Shown: positions 36,675 through 45,029 of the stretch, one piece after another
Layout: every line of letters starts with the position of its first letter
Position numbering within the stretch: position 1 is the stretch's first letter
From: Ochrobactrum sp. BTU1
GTDB lineage: Bacteria > Pseudomonadota > Alphaproteobacteria > Rhizobiales > Rhizobiaceae
DNA length: 64,000 nucleotides
Direction of reading: 5' to 3'
Assembly: GCA_018798825.1 (NCBI GenBank)
Contig: CP076354.1
Location: 744,001-808,000, forward strand
Notes under the pieces: model-generated
The model's database searches: none
Seen by the model: only the letters and a program-made list of their open reading frames with translations
What the model was told of the DNA's origin: nothing
Position numbers and translations under genes: made by a program

Positions 36675-37481
36675 ATGAAAAAAGTGATTCTACCGGTTTC
36701 AATTATATTTGCTTGCTCTGCGGTCTTATCCGGATGTGTGACCGAGCAGCGTGCGGCGCGCGTACAGCTTGAGCAGCAAAATGTGAGTGCTGTGAACTGG
36801 ATGCAACAATCTGGCGAATACGAGGCGCTTGCCTATCAGGCCTTTAACAGTGCGCGCAAAGCGTTCGATACGGCAAAGGTTCGCAAGGGTTACAGGAAAG
36901 CCGTGATCGTTGATCTCGATGAGACGATGATCGATAATTCAGCTTATGCGGGATGGCGTATCCAACATAATTTGCCTTACACAGAGAAGACCTGGGCGCG
37001 CTGGATGGCTGCTGAACAGGCAAGGCCACTCGCCGGTGCTGTCGAGTTTGCACGTTATGTAAACGCGCATGGTGGCACGATGATTTATGTGACAAACCGT
37101 GATACAAGATCGTTTGAACATACGACAGAAAACATCAAGAAGCTGGGCTTTCCCGGTGTGTCGGCAAAAACTCTGCTTCTGAATAATGGTCAATCCAACA
37201 AACAGGCGCGCTTTGATGCTGTGAAGGCAGCAGGTTTTGATGTCGTGATCTATATCGGCGACAATCTCAACGATTTCGGAACTGCGACTTATCATAAGAG
37301 CAATCAGCAGCGCCGCGCATTCGTCGCAGCTAACCGCGAAGCCTTTGGTACAAAGTTCTTCATGTTGCCCAATCCGAGTTATGGTGATTGGGTTTCTGGA
37401 ATGGCACCCGACTACTACAAACTGCCTGTCGCAAAACAGTTGGACGTCAACCGTAAAGCCATTCGTGCTTGGGCAGGCTAA
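36675..37481 (+). CDS. Class C acid phosphatase lipoprotein (lipoprotein e(P4)-like)
   Basis: A 268-residue HAD-superfamily (subfamily IIIB) phosphatase. The signal peptide ends in the lipobox LSGC (C21). The DDDD signature is split between VIVDLDETMIDN (near residue 82) and YIGDNLNDFG (near 194). Family members are outer-membrane-anchored broad-range phosphatases; in Haemophilus the e(P4) protein dephosphorylates NMN and hemin-linked substrates. The start is the ATG after AGAGGGACATT; an upstream in-frame ATG adds five residues. A bidirectional terminator follows. Confidence 0.92.
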   Translation: MKKVILPVSIIFACSAVLSGCVTEQRAARVQLEQQNVSAVNWMQQSGEYEALAYQAFNSARKAFDTAKVRKGYRKAVIVDLDETMIDNSAYAGWRIQHNLPYTEKTWARWMAAEQARPLAGAVEFARYVNAHGGTMIYVTNRDTRSFEHTTENIKKLGFPGVSAKTLLLNNGQSNKQARFDAVKAAGFDVVIYIGDNLNDFGTATYHKSNQQRRAFVAANREAFGTKFFMLPNPSYGDWVSGMAPDYYKLPVAKQLDVNRKAIRAWAG

Positions 37482-37510
37482 TGCGATTGGCTTTAGCCAA
37501 CCATCAAAAC

Positions 37511-37541
37511 AAAAAAGCGGACCCGAAGGCCCGCTTTTCTG
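37511..37541. terminator. Bidirectional terminator between the phosphatase gene and rpsI
   Basis: AAAAGCGG and CCGCTTTT pair around a short G/C-rich loop, with an A tract before and T tract after, between convergent genes. Confidence 0.85.
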
Positions 37542-37591
37542 TAATTCCAAAGCGATAAATATGAATGCTTCGAGAACTGGCCTGAAGCGTA

Positions 37592-38065
37592 TTAACGCTT
37601 CGAGAACTGGAACGAACGGCGAGCCTTGGCCTTACCGTACTTCTTACGTTCAACAACGCGGCTATCGCGAGTAAGGAAGCCACCCTTCTTGAGAACCGTG
37701 CGAAGGCCTGGTTCGTAGTAGGTGAGTGCCTTGGAGATGCCGTGACGAACAGCACCGGCCTGACCGGAAAGACCGCCGCCAACAACAGTTGCGACAACGT
37801 CGAACTGACCAGCGCGGTTCGAAGCAACGATTGGCTGCTGCAGGATCATCTGCAGAACCGGACGTGCGAAGTATGCAGCAAATTCTTTGCCGTTGACTGT
37901 GATCTTGCCAGAACCTGGCTTGACCCAAACGCGAGCAATCGCGTCTTTACGCTTGCCGGTCGCATAAGCGCGGCCCTGAGCGTCGATCTTCTGAACGTGA
38001 ACCGGAGCGGCCTGTTCAGCGGCTACGCTGCCGAGTTCTTCGAGCGAGTTGAGCTGCTCAGCCAT
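37592..38065 (-). CDS. rpsI: 30S ribosomal protein S9
   Basis: A 157-residue protein of the small-subunit head; its C-terminal tail reaches the P site. The body [22 protein letters not shown] and the basic end [11 protein letters not shown] are characteristic. An N-terminal extension of about 30 residues ([18 protein letters not shown]...) precedes the conserved core, as usual in Rhizobiales. It follows rplM by two bases on the minus strand. Confidence 0.98.
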   Translation of the reverse strand: MAEQLNSLEELGSVAAEQAAPVHVQKIDAQGRAYATGKRKDAIARVWVKPGSGKITVNGKEFAAYFARPVLQMILQQPIVASNRAGQFDVVATVVGGGLSGQAGAVRHGISKALTYYEPGLRTVLKKGGFLTRDSRVVERKKYGKAKARRSFQFSKR

Positions 38066-38067
38066 GA

Positions 38068-38532
38068 TTATGCATTCCCTTTGTTCTTGCGGTTCAGCGC
38101 TGCTACGTCCAGAATTTCTGGCTGCTGAGCTTCATGCTGATGTTCTGCACCTGCGTAAACGCGCAGGTTCTTCATCTGGCGACGGCCAAGAGGACCGCGT
38201 GGGATCATGCGCTCGATAGCCTTTTCAAGAACGCGTTCCGGGAAACGGCCTTCGAGAATCTGGCGAGCAGTACGTTCCTTGATGCCACCTGGATGGCCAG
38301 TGTGCCAGTAGTAAACCTTGTCGGTGTACTTTTTGCCGGTCAGAACAACCTTGTCTGCATTGATGATGATGACATTGTCGCCATCGTCAACGTGCGGGGT
38401 GAAGGTTGCTTTGTGCTTACCGCGCAGGCGATTGGCGACGAGGGATGCGAGACGACCGACGACGAGACCTTCTGCGTCGATCAGAATCCACTTCTTCACC
38501 ACTTCGGCTGGCTTCTGAGAAAAAGTTGCCAT
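38068..38532 (-). CDS. rplM: 50S ribosomal protein L13
   Basis: A 154-residue early-assembly protein of the large subunit. [15 protein letters not shown] starts after AAGGAAG; longer readings enter the promoter. [23 protein letters not shown] and [20 protein letters not shown] are family signatures. Together with rpsI it forms the conserved rplM-rpsI operon. A hairpin leader (38554-38573) and a good promoter lie upstream. Confidence 0.98.
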   Translation of the reverse strand: MATFSQKPAEVVKKWILIDAEGLVVGRLASLVANRLRGKHKATFTPHVDDGDNVIIINADKVVLTGKKYTDKVYYWHTGHPGGIKERTARQILEGRFPERVLEKAIERMIPRGPLGRRQMKNLRVYAGAEHQHEAQQPEILDVAALNRKNKGNA

Positions 38533-38553
38533 TGAAGTCTTCCTTGACTTAAT

Positions 38554-38573
38554 CCCCGATCTTGCGATCCGGG
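38554..38573 (-). promoter_or_regulatory. Hairpin in the rplM leader
   Basis: On the minus strand CCCGGATC-gcaa-GATCGGGG forms a hairpin with one mismatch, 21 bases before the rplM start. It may be an autoregulatory leader site for a ribosomal protein, but this is only suggested by position. Confidence 0.35.
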
Positions 38574-38664
38574 CTTTTCTTGTTGCTTGTGTTGGTCGTA
38601 CCAATCGTGACGACGGCCAACCGTAAGAACGTATAAAAGCGGACTTCCATACGTGCTGGGCGGG

Positions 38665-38693
38665 TCGATACACAAACTCTGACAGGCCGTCAA
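38665..38693 (-). promoter_or_regulatory. Probable sigma-70 promoter of rplM-rpsI
   Basis: On the minus strand CTTGACG (38693 region) and TATCGA (38670 to 38665) are 17 bases apart, the usual form of housekeeping promoters in Rhizobiales. It is about 130 bases upstream of rplM. Confidence 0.55.
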
Positions 38694-38750
38694 GCGCTGT
38701 TTTTACGGCAATCTTTTAAAAACTCAATAAAAACAATAAGTTATGATATT

Positions 38751-38764
38751 GGTATTATAATACC
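38751..38764. promoter_or_regulatory. Perfect 14-base palindrome GGTATTATAATACC
   Basis: The palindrome lies nine bases after the stop of the thioesterase gene and upstream of the rplM promoter. It resembles a regulator operator rather than a terminator, since no GC-rich stem is present. The regulator is unknown. Confidence 0.4.
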
Positions 38765-38772
38765 GTATCTTT

Positions 38773-39177
38773 TTATCGTGGTGGAATGGAATAAGTCGCG
38801 GTTGCGTGTGCAATAAGCTCACCTGTTGTGGCGCTTGTAAGACTTATATCCAAAACGGCCAAACGCTTTCCGAGCTTGAGAATCCGTGCCACGGCTTCGA
38901 CTATGCCCGGATCGGCTTTGCGGAGAAAATTGATGTTGAGGTTGGTCGTGACCGCCAGCGCTACAGGCCCGATATGACCTAAAATCGCCGCATAAGCGGC
39001 CACATCAGCCAGAGCACAGAGAGAAGGGCCGGATACAGTGCCGCCCGGGCGTAAATGTTGTTTGTCAGCATGAAGATGCATGATCGCAGCACCTTCACTG
39101 ACCGAGACGATCTTAAAGCTTTCACCAAGCTGCGGAAATTCGCGCCCCATGAAGGTTTGCAAATCTTCAATGCTCAT
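38773..39177 (-). CDS. PaaI-type hotdog-fold thioesterase
   Basis: A 134-residue hotdog-fold protein. HLRPGGTVSGPSLCALADVAAYAAIL (about residues 41-66) is the central helix region of PaaI thioesterases and TTNLNINFLRKADPG follows. Family members hydrolyse acyl-CoA esters, often aromatic ones; the substrate here is unknown. The start is ATG 39177; a TTG four codons upstream is less likely. It is the gene upstream of the rplM operon and may share its transcript. Confidence 0.87.
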   Translation of the reverse strand: MSIEDLQTFMGREFPQLGESFKIVSVSEGAAIMHLHADKQHLRPGGTVSGPSLCALADVAAYAAILGHIGPVALAVTTNLNINFLRKADPGIVEAVARILKLGKRLAVLDISLTSATTGELIAHATATYSIPPR

Positions 39178-39320
39178 GACGGGACTCAAGCCGGTATGGT
39201 GCGGTGCTGATGTTCATCTTCTCTCCCTTGCAATAAGAAATAGGGGGAGTGTGGCCGGTCTTGCAAGCCTGTGTTTCTGTATGCTTACAATAAAAGCCGC
39301 AATGGCATTGGAGGAACGTT

Positions 39321-39743
39321 ATGCAGATGTCTTCAGATAACGAGATTCGCGATATTCTGCAGTCCGTCAAAACGATTGCTTTGCTTGGTGCTTCGCCAAA
39401 ACCAGAGCGGCCGAGCAACGGTGTCATGAAATTTCTGTTGGATCGTGGCTATCACGTCATTCCCGTTAATCCGGGGCAGGTGGGAAAGACCATCCACGGG
39501 CAGCAAGTCGTAGCCGAGCTTGCCGACATCAACGAGCCGATTGATATGGTGGACGTGTTTCGCGCGTCCTATTCACTTCCCGGTATTGTGGATGAAATTC
39601 TCGCCTTAAAACATCGTCCGGCCGTTCTTTGGACACAGCTTGATGTGGTGCATGAAGAGGCTGCAAAAAAGGCTGAAGAAGCTGGCATGAAGGTTGTGAT
39701 GGATCGTTGTCCAGCTATCGAGTACCCGCGTCTTATTGGTTGA
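39321..39743 (+). CDS. CoA-binding domain protein (YccU family)
   Basis: A 140-residue Rossmann-fold protein. VKTIALLGASPKPERPSNGVMKFLLDRGYHVIPVNPG (from residue 16) and the end KVVMDRCPAIEYPRL are the CoA_binding_2 signature. The function of YccU proteins is not established. GGAGGAACGTT supports the ATG. It lies 122 bases upstream of metY on the same strand, an arrangement common in Rhizobiales, so the two may be related in function, possibly in sulfur or CoA metabolism. Confidence 0.9.
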   Translation: MQMSSDNEIRDILQSVKTIALLGASPKPERPSNGVMKFLLDRGYHVIPVNPGQVGKTIHGQQVVAELADINEPIDMVDVFRASYSLPGIVDEILALKHRPAVLWTQLDVVHEEAAKKAEEAGMKVVMDRCPAIEYPRLIG

Positions 39744-39865
39744 CCGTAAACCACGGAATTAATTTCTTTAATTGTGTCGCTCGGAGCAAATTCCTCCTTT
39801 GCTTTCTTTCAAGCAAGGCCTAACGTCCGGACACATTATTTGGCATAGGCTGTCAGGAGGAACTC

Positions 39866-41149
39866 ATGTCTAAGCGCTCACCAGGGATCGAAACACTCGC
39901 AGTTCACGCAGGCGCAAAGCCTGACCCAACCACGGGCGCGCGGGCCACACCGATCTATCAGACGACTTCGTTTGTGTTTAACGACGCAGATCATGCCGCA
40001 TCTCTGTTTGGCCTGCAGGCTTTTGGCAATATCTATACGCGCATCACAAACCCAACTACAGCCGTTCTGGAAGAGCGCATTGCGGCACTTGAAGGTGGTA
40101 CGGCGGCTGTTGCTACGGCTTCCGGTCATGCTGCACAGCTGCTTGTTTTCCATACACTGCTGCAGCCGGGTGATAATTTCATCGCAGCGCGCCAGCTTTA
40201 CGGCGGTTCGATCAACCAGTTCGGTCAGTCGTTCAAATCTTTCGGCTGGCAGGTTCGTTGGGCTGATGCGACCAACCCGACCGATTTCGCAAAGCAGATC
40301 GATAGCAAGACACGCGCAATCTTCATTGAAAGCTTTGCCAATCCGGGCGGGATCGTCGTCGATATCGAAGCGATTGCCGAAATCGCGCATAAGCATGGCC
40401 TGCCACTGATCGTAGATAACACGCTGGCATCGCCTTATCTGGTGCGCCCGATTGAGCATGGCGCGGATATCGTCGTGCATTCGCTGACCAAGTTCATCGG
40501 CGGTCATGGCAATTCGATGGGGGGCATTCTGGTTGACGCAGGCACATTTGATTGGGCCAAGTCCGGCAATTATCCGCTTCTGACTGAACCCCGCCCAGAC
40601 TATGCCGGGCTCGAATTGCATAAGACCTTTGGCAATATCTCGTTTGCCATTGCGGCGCGCGTGCTCGGTCTGCGCGATTTTGGCCCAGCCATTTCACCGT
40701 TCAATGCATTCCAGATCCTGACAGGCGTTGAAACATTGCCACTGCGTATGCAGCGCCACGCGGATAACGCATTGAAGGTTGCGTCATGGCTGCATGGGCA
40801 CGAAAAAGTGTCCTGGGTGAATTATGCGGGACTGCCGCATGACAAATATCATGCGCTGCAGCAGAAATATTCGCCGAAGGGCGCTGGCTCGGTTTTCACC
40901 TTCGGTCTGAAGAGCGGTTATGAAGCGGGCGTCAAGTTTGTTGATAGCCTTGAGCTGTTCTCGCTTCTGGCCAATATCGGTGACACGCGTTCGCTGGTCA
41001 TTCACCCGGCATCAACAACGCATCGTCAGCTGACTGACGAACAGAAGGTTGCGGCGGGCGCAGGTCCTGATGTTGTTCGTCTGTCCATTGGCATTGAAGA
41101 CGCCGATGACATTATCGCTGATATCGAACAGGCACTCGCCAAGGTTTGA
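39866..41149 (+). CDS. metY: O-acetylhomoserine aminocarboxypropyltransferase (sulfhydrylase)
   Basis: A 427-residue PLP enzyme forming homocysteine (or methionine) from O-acetylhomoserine and sulfide or methanethiol. The PLP lysine is K209 in HSLTKFIGGHGN. TLAVHAGAKPDPTTGARATPIYQTTSF and NPTTAVLEERIAALEGG are signatures of this Cys/Met-metabolism subfamily, and the length suits MetY better than MetZ. AGGAGGAACTC is a near-ideal ribosome site. I looked for a SAM-II riboswitch upstream and did not find one. The next gene starts four bases after the stop. Confidence 0.94.
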   Translation: MSKRSPGIETLAVHAGAKPDPTTGARATPIYQTTSFVFNDADHAASLFGLQAFGNIYTRITNPTTAVLEERIAALEGGTAAVATASGHAAQLLVFHTLLQPGDNFIAARQLYGGSINQFGQSFKSFGWQVRWADATNPTDFAKQIDSKTRAIFIESFANPGGIVVDIEAIAEIAHKHGLPLIVDNTLASPYLVRPIEHGADIVVHSLTKFIGGHGNSMGGILVDAGTFDWAKSGNYPLLTEPRPDYAGLELHKTFGNISFAIAARVLGLRDFGPAISPFNAFQILTGVETLPLRMQRHADNALKVASWLHGHEKVSWVNYAGLPHDKYHALQQKYSPKGAGSVFTFGLKSGYEAGVKFVDSLELFSLLANIGDTRSLVIHPASTTHRQLTDEQKVAAGAGPDVVRLSIGIEDADDIIADIEQALAKV

Positions 41150-41153
41150 TGCG

Positions 41154-41501
41154 ATGAGCCGATTCCTCAGCTTTGATATCGGTGGTGTGGAACCAGAAGA
41201 AAGCGCTCCTTTGCCGGAGCGCGTTCTTTCTGGCGATCCGCGGTTTCTTACGTGGAACTTCGAGGAAAGTACCGACGGCAAGCTATTCGCAGGCATATGG
41301 GAGAGCTCACCCGGAAAATGGCGCGTAGAATATGACGAATGGGAGTTTTGTCATATTTTGGCAGGCCACTCGGTTCTGACGGAAGAGGGTGGTGAAGCAC
41401 GCACGCTTAAAGCGGGCGATAGTTTTGTTATTCAACCGGGTTTCAAAGGTACCTGGGACGTTATTGAAACTACGCGCAAGGAATATGTAATCCGGCTTTG
41501 A
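41154..41501 (+). CDS. Cupin domain protein (DUF861/EutQ-like)
   Basis: A 115-residue single-domain cupin. GKWRVEYDEWEFCHILAGHSVLTEEGGE (about residues 55-82) and LKAGDSFVIQPGFKGTWDV (about 86-104) are the two cupin motifs; the E-x-H type metal ligands are partly present. Similar proteins are annotated as (S)-ureidoglycine aminohydrolase cupin domain proteins, but the function here is unknown. It begins four bases after the metY stop and is followed by a strong terminator, so it is the last gene of the metY unit. Confidence 0.88.
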   Translation: MSRFLSFDIGGVEPEESAPLPERVLSGDPRFLTWNFEESTDGKLFAGIWESSPGKWRVEYDEWEFCHILAGHSVLTEEGGEARTLKAGDSFVIQPGFKGTWDVIETTRKEYVIRL

Positions 41502-41527
41502 AAGTACCGCTCGATTGTCTGAAACTG

Positions 41528-41562
41528 AAAGGCCCGGTCGATTGACCGGGCCTTTCTTTTTA
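41528..41562. terminator. Bidirectional terminator between the cupin gene and the ALDH gene
   Basis: AAAGGCCCGGTC-gatt-GACCGGGCCTTT is a perfect 12-base stem with A and T tracts, between convergent genes. Confidence 0.95.
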
Positions 41563-43956
41563 AGCACCGTATGGCACCCAAATGTTTTTGACCTGAACAG
41601 CTTTTCGCAAATAATCGCGACCTTGCGCTTCGCTGGTATTGTTCCAGTTAGGCAGGCGGCCATTGCTGACCCATGTGGCCTTGAGATTTCCAGCAGAAGC
41701 CTTTTCAACCATCGCGCTGCCTTCCTTAGAACCGAAGTACCAAAGGGCTGCCACTTCATCATGTTCAGCCAATGTCTTGGCTAAGACATCACGCTCGCCG
41801 GTGACAATGTTGATTACACCACCCGGCACATCCGATGTGTCGAGCACCTGATAGAAATCGCCAGCAATTAGTGGATGACGGCTTGATGGCACGACAACTG
41901 CGCGATTACCCATCGCAATGGCAGGCAGCACAAGCGAGACCAGCGATAGAAACGGAGCTTCATCCGGGCAAACAATGCCCATCACACCCCATGGCTCGTT
42001 CATGGCGAGCGTCACATGGCGCGACTTGGTGGAATGTACCGCGCCGTCGAACTTGTCGGCCTGTGCCGCATAATAGAAAATGCGGCGCAGTGATGCTTCG
42101 ACTTCTTCGGTAGCTTTCTTTTCGCTGACGCCGGCGCTCTCAACAAGGCGAGCCACAAATTCGTCGCGGCGTGCATCGAGGTTTTCACCCAGATAATAAA
42201 GCACCTGTGCCCGGTTATGGGCGGTGGCGCTGCCCCAGCTTGTTGCTTTAGCCGCAGCTTCAACTGCATTGCGAATATCTTTGCGGTTGCCAATGCCAGC
42301 CTGACCGATAACTGCGCCGCCTTTGCCTGTAACCGAATAGCTATAACCACCATCCGGACGAGCCTGCTTGCCGCCAATATAGTTCTTGATCGTGCGGTCA
42401 ATGCCATCGATGACGATCTTGTCTTCACCCGATGGCGCAGCAGACGGTGCGAAATTTTCGACAGCCTTTGGAGAAGTCAGCGTCTTTTCCCAATCGGCTG
42501 CAAGATACTCGTAAAGGCCTTCGCGTGCGCCTTCACGGCCGTATCCGCTTTCGCGATAGCCACCAAAGCCTGCGCCTGCATCCAGCATATTGGTGCAGTT
42601 GATCCAGACAACACCGGCCTTCACGCGAGCTGCGAGATCAAGCGCAACATTGATGTTTTCCGACCAGATGGATGCGGCAAGGCCGTAACGCGTGTTGTTG
42701 GCGAGTGCCACAGCCTCATCTGGCGTACGGAATGTTGTGGCGGCGGCGATTGGTCCGAAGATTTCCACCTGGCAGACCGTTGCGGCCTGATCAACCTCAG
42801 TGAAAAAACCGGGCGCAATGTAATTGCCCTTGGCAGGCAGTGGATTAGGTGTCTGCCAGAGTTGGCCACCTTCATCGATACCTTTCTGGATCAGATCGGA
42901 TATCCGTTTCACCTGAGTAGGCGAGACAATGGCGCCAACATCGGTGGATTTATCGAGCGGATCACCGACGCGCAGGCTTTCAAGCCGCTTTTTCAGTTTG
43001 GCATAAAAGCGATCGGCAATACCTTCCTGCACCAGAAGGCGTGAACCCGCGCAGCAGACTTCGCCCTGGTTAAACCAGATGGCATCGACGACACCTTCAA
43101 CAGCGGCATCGAGATCAGCATCTTCAAATACGATGAAGGGCGACTTGCCGCCAAGCTCCAGCGAAAGCTTCTTGCCGGAACCTGCAATCTGTTCGCGGAT
43201 GATGCGGCCCACTTGTGTCGAGCCGGTGAAAGCAACCTTGTCGACGCCGTCATGACCGCAGACGCTCGCACCCGTTGTACCGTCGCCCTGCACGATATTG
43301 ACTACACCGGCAGGCAGGCCAACTTCGTGGCAGATTTCTGCAAAGGCGATAGCGGTCAGTGGTGTGAGATCAGCAGGCTTCAGCACAACCGTATTGCCAG
43401 CAGCCAAGGCCGGCGCGATCTTCCACGCCAGCATCAACAATGGGAAGTTCCAAGGGATCACCTGACCACAAACGCCAACCGGCGAGAAGCCCTTGAACTC
43501 ATCTTCAATCATCTCCGCCCAACCGGCATGATGGTAGAAATGACGAACTGCCAGCGGAATATCGATGTCGCGGGTTTCACGCAGCGGTTTGCCATTATCC
43601 ATGGTTTCCAGAACCGAGAGGAAGCGTTCGCGCTTCTGGATATGACGGGCGATTGCATAAAGATATTTTGCACGCTCATGGCCGGATAACTTCGACCATT
43701 TCCCAAAGGCACCACGGGCAGCTTTCACAGCCTGATCGACGTCTTCCTGCGTTCCAAGTGTGATCTCGGCAAGCTTGTCACCATTGGCAGGATTGGCCAC
43801 GGCAATGGTTTTGCGACCTTCCGGTTTGACGAAAGCGCCGTTGATATAGTGACCGAAAGAATGGCCATGCTGTTCCAGCCACTGCTTCACATCGCCGTTT
43901 GCTTCAGGGGAAGGTCCATATTCCATGGTCTTCAGAATATCCTTGATGGGTTGCAT
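41560..43956 (-). CDS. ALDH16-like two-domain aldehyde dehydrogenase
   Basis: A 798-residue protein with a complete N-terminal aldehyde dehydrogenase (about residues 35-490) and a second, truncated ALDH-like domain (about 530-798). The first domain has the catalytic cysteine at C301 in NQGEVCCAGSR, the general base E267 in LELGGKSP and the IPWNFPLLMLAWK cofactor region. The second lacks the cysteine and glutamate motifs. This layout is that of the ALDH16 family, whose bacterial members are active dehydrogenases. It lies downstream of deoC in the same direction, so acetaldehyde released by DeoC is the likely substrate. ATG at 43956. Confidence 0.9.
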   Translation of the reverse strand: MQPIKDILKTMEYGPSPEANGDVKQWLEQHGHSFGHYINGAFVKPEGRKTIAVANPANGDKLAEITLGTQEDVDQAVKAARGAFGKWSKLSGHERAKYLYAIARHIQKRERFLSVLETMDNGKPLRETRDIDIPLAVRHFYHHAGWAEMIEDEFKGFSPVGVCGQVIPWNFPLLMLAWKIAPALAAGNTVVLKPADLTPLTAIAFAEICHEVGLPAGVVNIVQGDGTTGASVCGHDGVDKVAFTGSTQVGRIIREQIAGSGKKLSLELGGKSPFIVFEDADLDAAVEGVVDAIWFNQGEVCCAGSRLLVQEGIADRFYAKLKKRLESLRVGDPLDKSTDVGAIVSPTQVKRISDLIQKGIDEGGQLWQTPNPLPAKGNYIAPGFFTEVDQAATVCQVEIFGPIAAATTFRTPDEAVALANNTRYGLAASIWSENINVALDLAARVKAGVVWINCTNMLDAGAGFGGYRESGYGREGAREGLYEYLAADWEKTLTSPKAVENFAPSAAPSGEDKIVIDGIDRTIKNYIGGKQARPDGGYSYSVTGKGGAVIGQAGIGNRKDIRNAVEAAAKATSWGSATAHNRAQVLYYLGENLDARRDEFVARLVESAGVSEKKATEEVEASLRRIFYYAAQADKFDGAVHSTKSRHVTLAMNEPWGVMGIVCPDEAPFLSLVSLVLPAIAMGNRAVVVPSSRHPLIAGDFYQVLDTSDVPGGVINIVTGERDVLAKTLAEHDEVAALWYFGSKEGSAMVEKASAGNLKATWVSNGRLPNWNNTSEAQGRDYLRKAVQVKNIWVPYGA

Positions 43957-43972
43957 TTTATGTTCCTTACGA

Positions 43973-44016
43973 GCATTTCCACCAAAACTGCGTGAGTTTT
44001 TTCAATAGGAGAATGC
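43973..44016. repeat. Degenerate intergenic palindromic repeat copy
   Basis: GCATTTCCACCAAAACTGCG...GAGTTTTTTC...AATGC between the ALDH gene and deoC resembles the units at 2021-2131. The internal hairpin is imperfect. Confidence 0.45.
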
Positions 44017-44028
44017 GAAATGCCAAGT

Positions 44029-44988
44029 TTAAGCAGCGGCGTGACGATTGGCGCTCGAATAGCGTCCGGTCACGAAGTGCTCTAATTGTCGTTCAATATC
44101 GCCGAGCATCGATGATGCGCCGATGCGGAAAAGATCGGGTTCAAGCCAGCGATTGCCGAGTTCTTCTTTCATGAGTGTGAGCCAAGCGAGTGCGTCCTTG
44201 GCGGTCTTGAGACCACCGGCAGGCTTGAACCCGACGATCTGCCCGGATAGCTCGCCGTAATCCCGCAATGCCCGCACCATGGTAAGGCTGACGGGCAGCG
44301 TCGCGTTGACATCTTCCTTGCCGGTTGAGGTCTTGATGAAATCAGAACCCGCCTGCATGGCAACCATCGAAGCGCGATAAACATTGGTGAGCGTGTTGAG
44401 ATCACCGGTTGCGAGAATGGCCTTCATATGCGCCTCGCCACAGGCTTCGCGCATGGCGGCAATTTCGTCATAAAGCGCGGACCAGTTTTGTGTCAGCACA
44501 TGCTCGCGGGTAATGACGATGTCGATTTCATGCGCACCCTGCTCAACCGCATAGGTGATTTCTGCAAGGCGCAATGGCAAAGGTGTCAGGCCTGCCGGAA
44601 AACCTGTTGCCACAGAGGCAACAGGAACGCCGGAGCCCTCCAGTGCTTTGACTGCATGGGACACCATGGTCGGATAAACACAGACTGCGCCGGTGGTTAT
44701 GCCTGCATCGAGCAGGCCGAGGGCTTCAAGAATGTCATCGCGCACGGGGCGGCGCGCTTTGGCACAAAGTCTGCGCACCCGTCCGGCAGTATCATCCCCG
44801 GCGAGCGTCGTCAGGTCGATGCACTGGATTGCACGGATAAGCCATGCTGCCTGATATTCTTTTTTGATCGAACGTCGCGCTGGCAGCGTTGCAGCGCGAC
44901 GTTCCGAGGCGCTGCGGTTTACGACAACATCTTCAAACCATTCAGGCTTGAGCGGTGTGCCATTATTGCGGGGAAGGGCTTCGGTCAT
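44029..44988 (-). CDS. deoC: Deoxyribose-phosphate aldolase
   Basis: A 319-residue class I aldolase splitting 2-deoxyribose 5-phosphate into glyceraldehyde 3-phosphate and acetaldehyde. The Schiff-base lysine is K219 in SDFIKTSTGK and the proton-relay lysine K255 in VGFKPAGGLK. D156 in EIDIVI is the expected acidic partner. It carries about 45 extra N-terminal residues compared with the E. coli enzyme, as is common in alphaproteobacteria. It lies 41 bases after the kinase gene and just before the ALDH gene; the three form a plausible pathway. Confidence 0.96.
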   Translation of the reverse strand: MTEALPRNNGTPLKPEWFEDVVVNRSASERRAATLPARRSIKKEYQAAWLIRAIQCIDLTTLAGDDTAGRVRRLCAKARRPVRDDILEALGLLDAGITTGAVCVYPTMVSHAVKALEGSGVPVASVATGFPAGLTPLPLRLAEITYAVEQGAHEIDIVITREHVLTQNWSALYDEIAAMREACGEAHMKAILATGDLNTLTNVYRASMVAMQAGSDFIKTSTGKEDVNATLPVSLTMVRALRDYGELSGQIVGFKPAGGLKTAKDALAWLTLMKEELGNRWLEPDLFRIGASSMLGDIERQLEHFVTGRYSSANRHAAA

Positions 44989-45029
44989 TGTATTGTCCGT
45001 CTGTGAGGTTTGTTGACGTTCAAGAGCAC

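Noticed and set aside
39744..39865. Possible SAM-II riboswitch before metY
   Set aside because: The conserved pseudoknot sequence elements of that class are not present; only a weak hairpin and an 8-base palindrome were seen.
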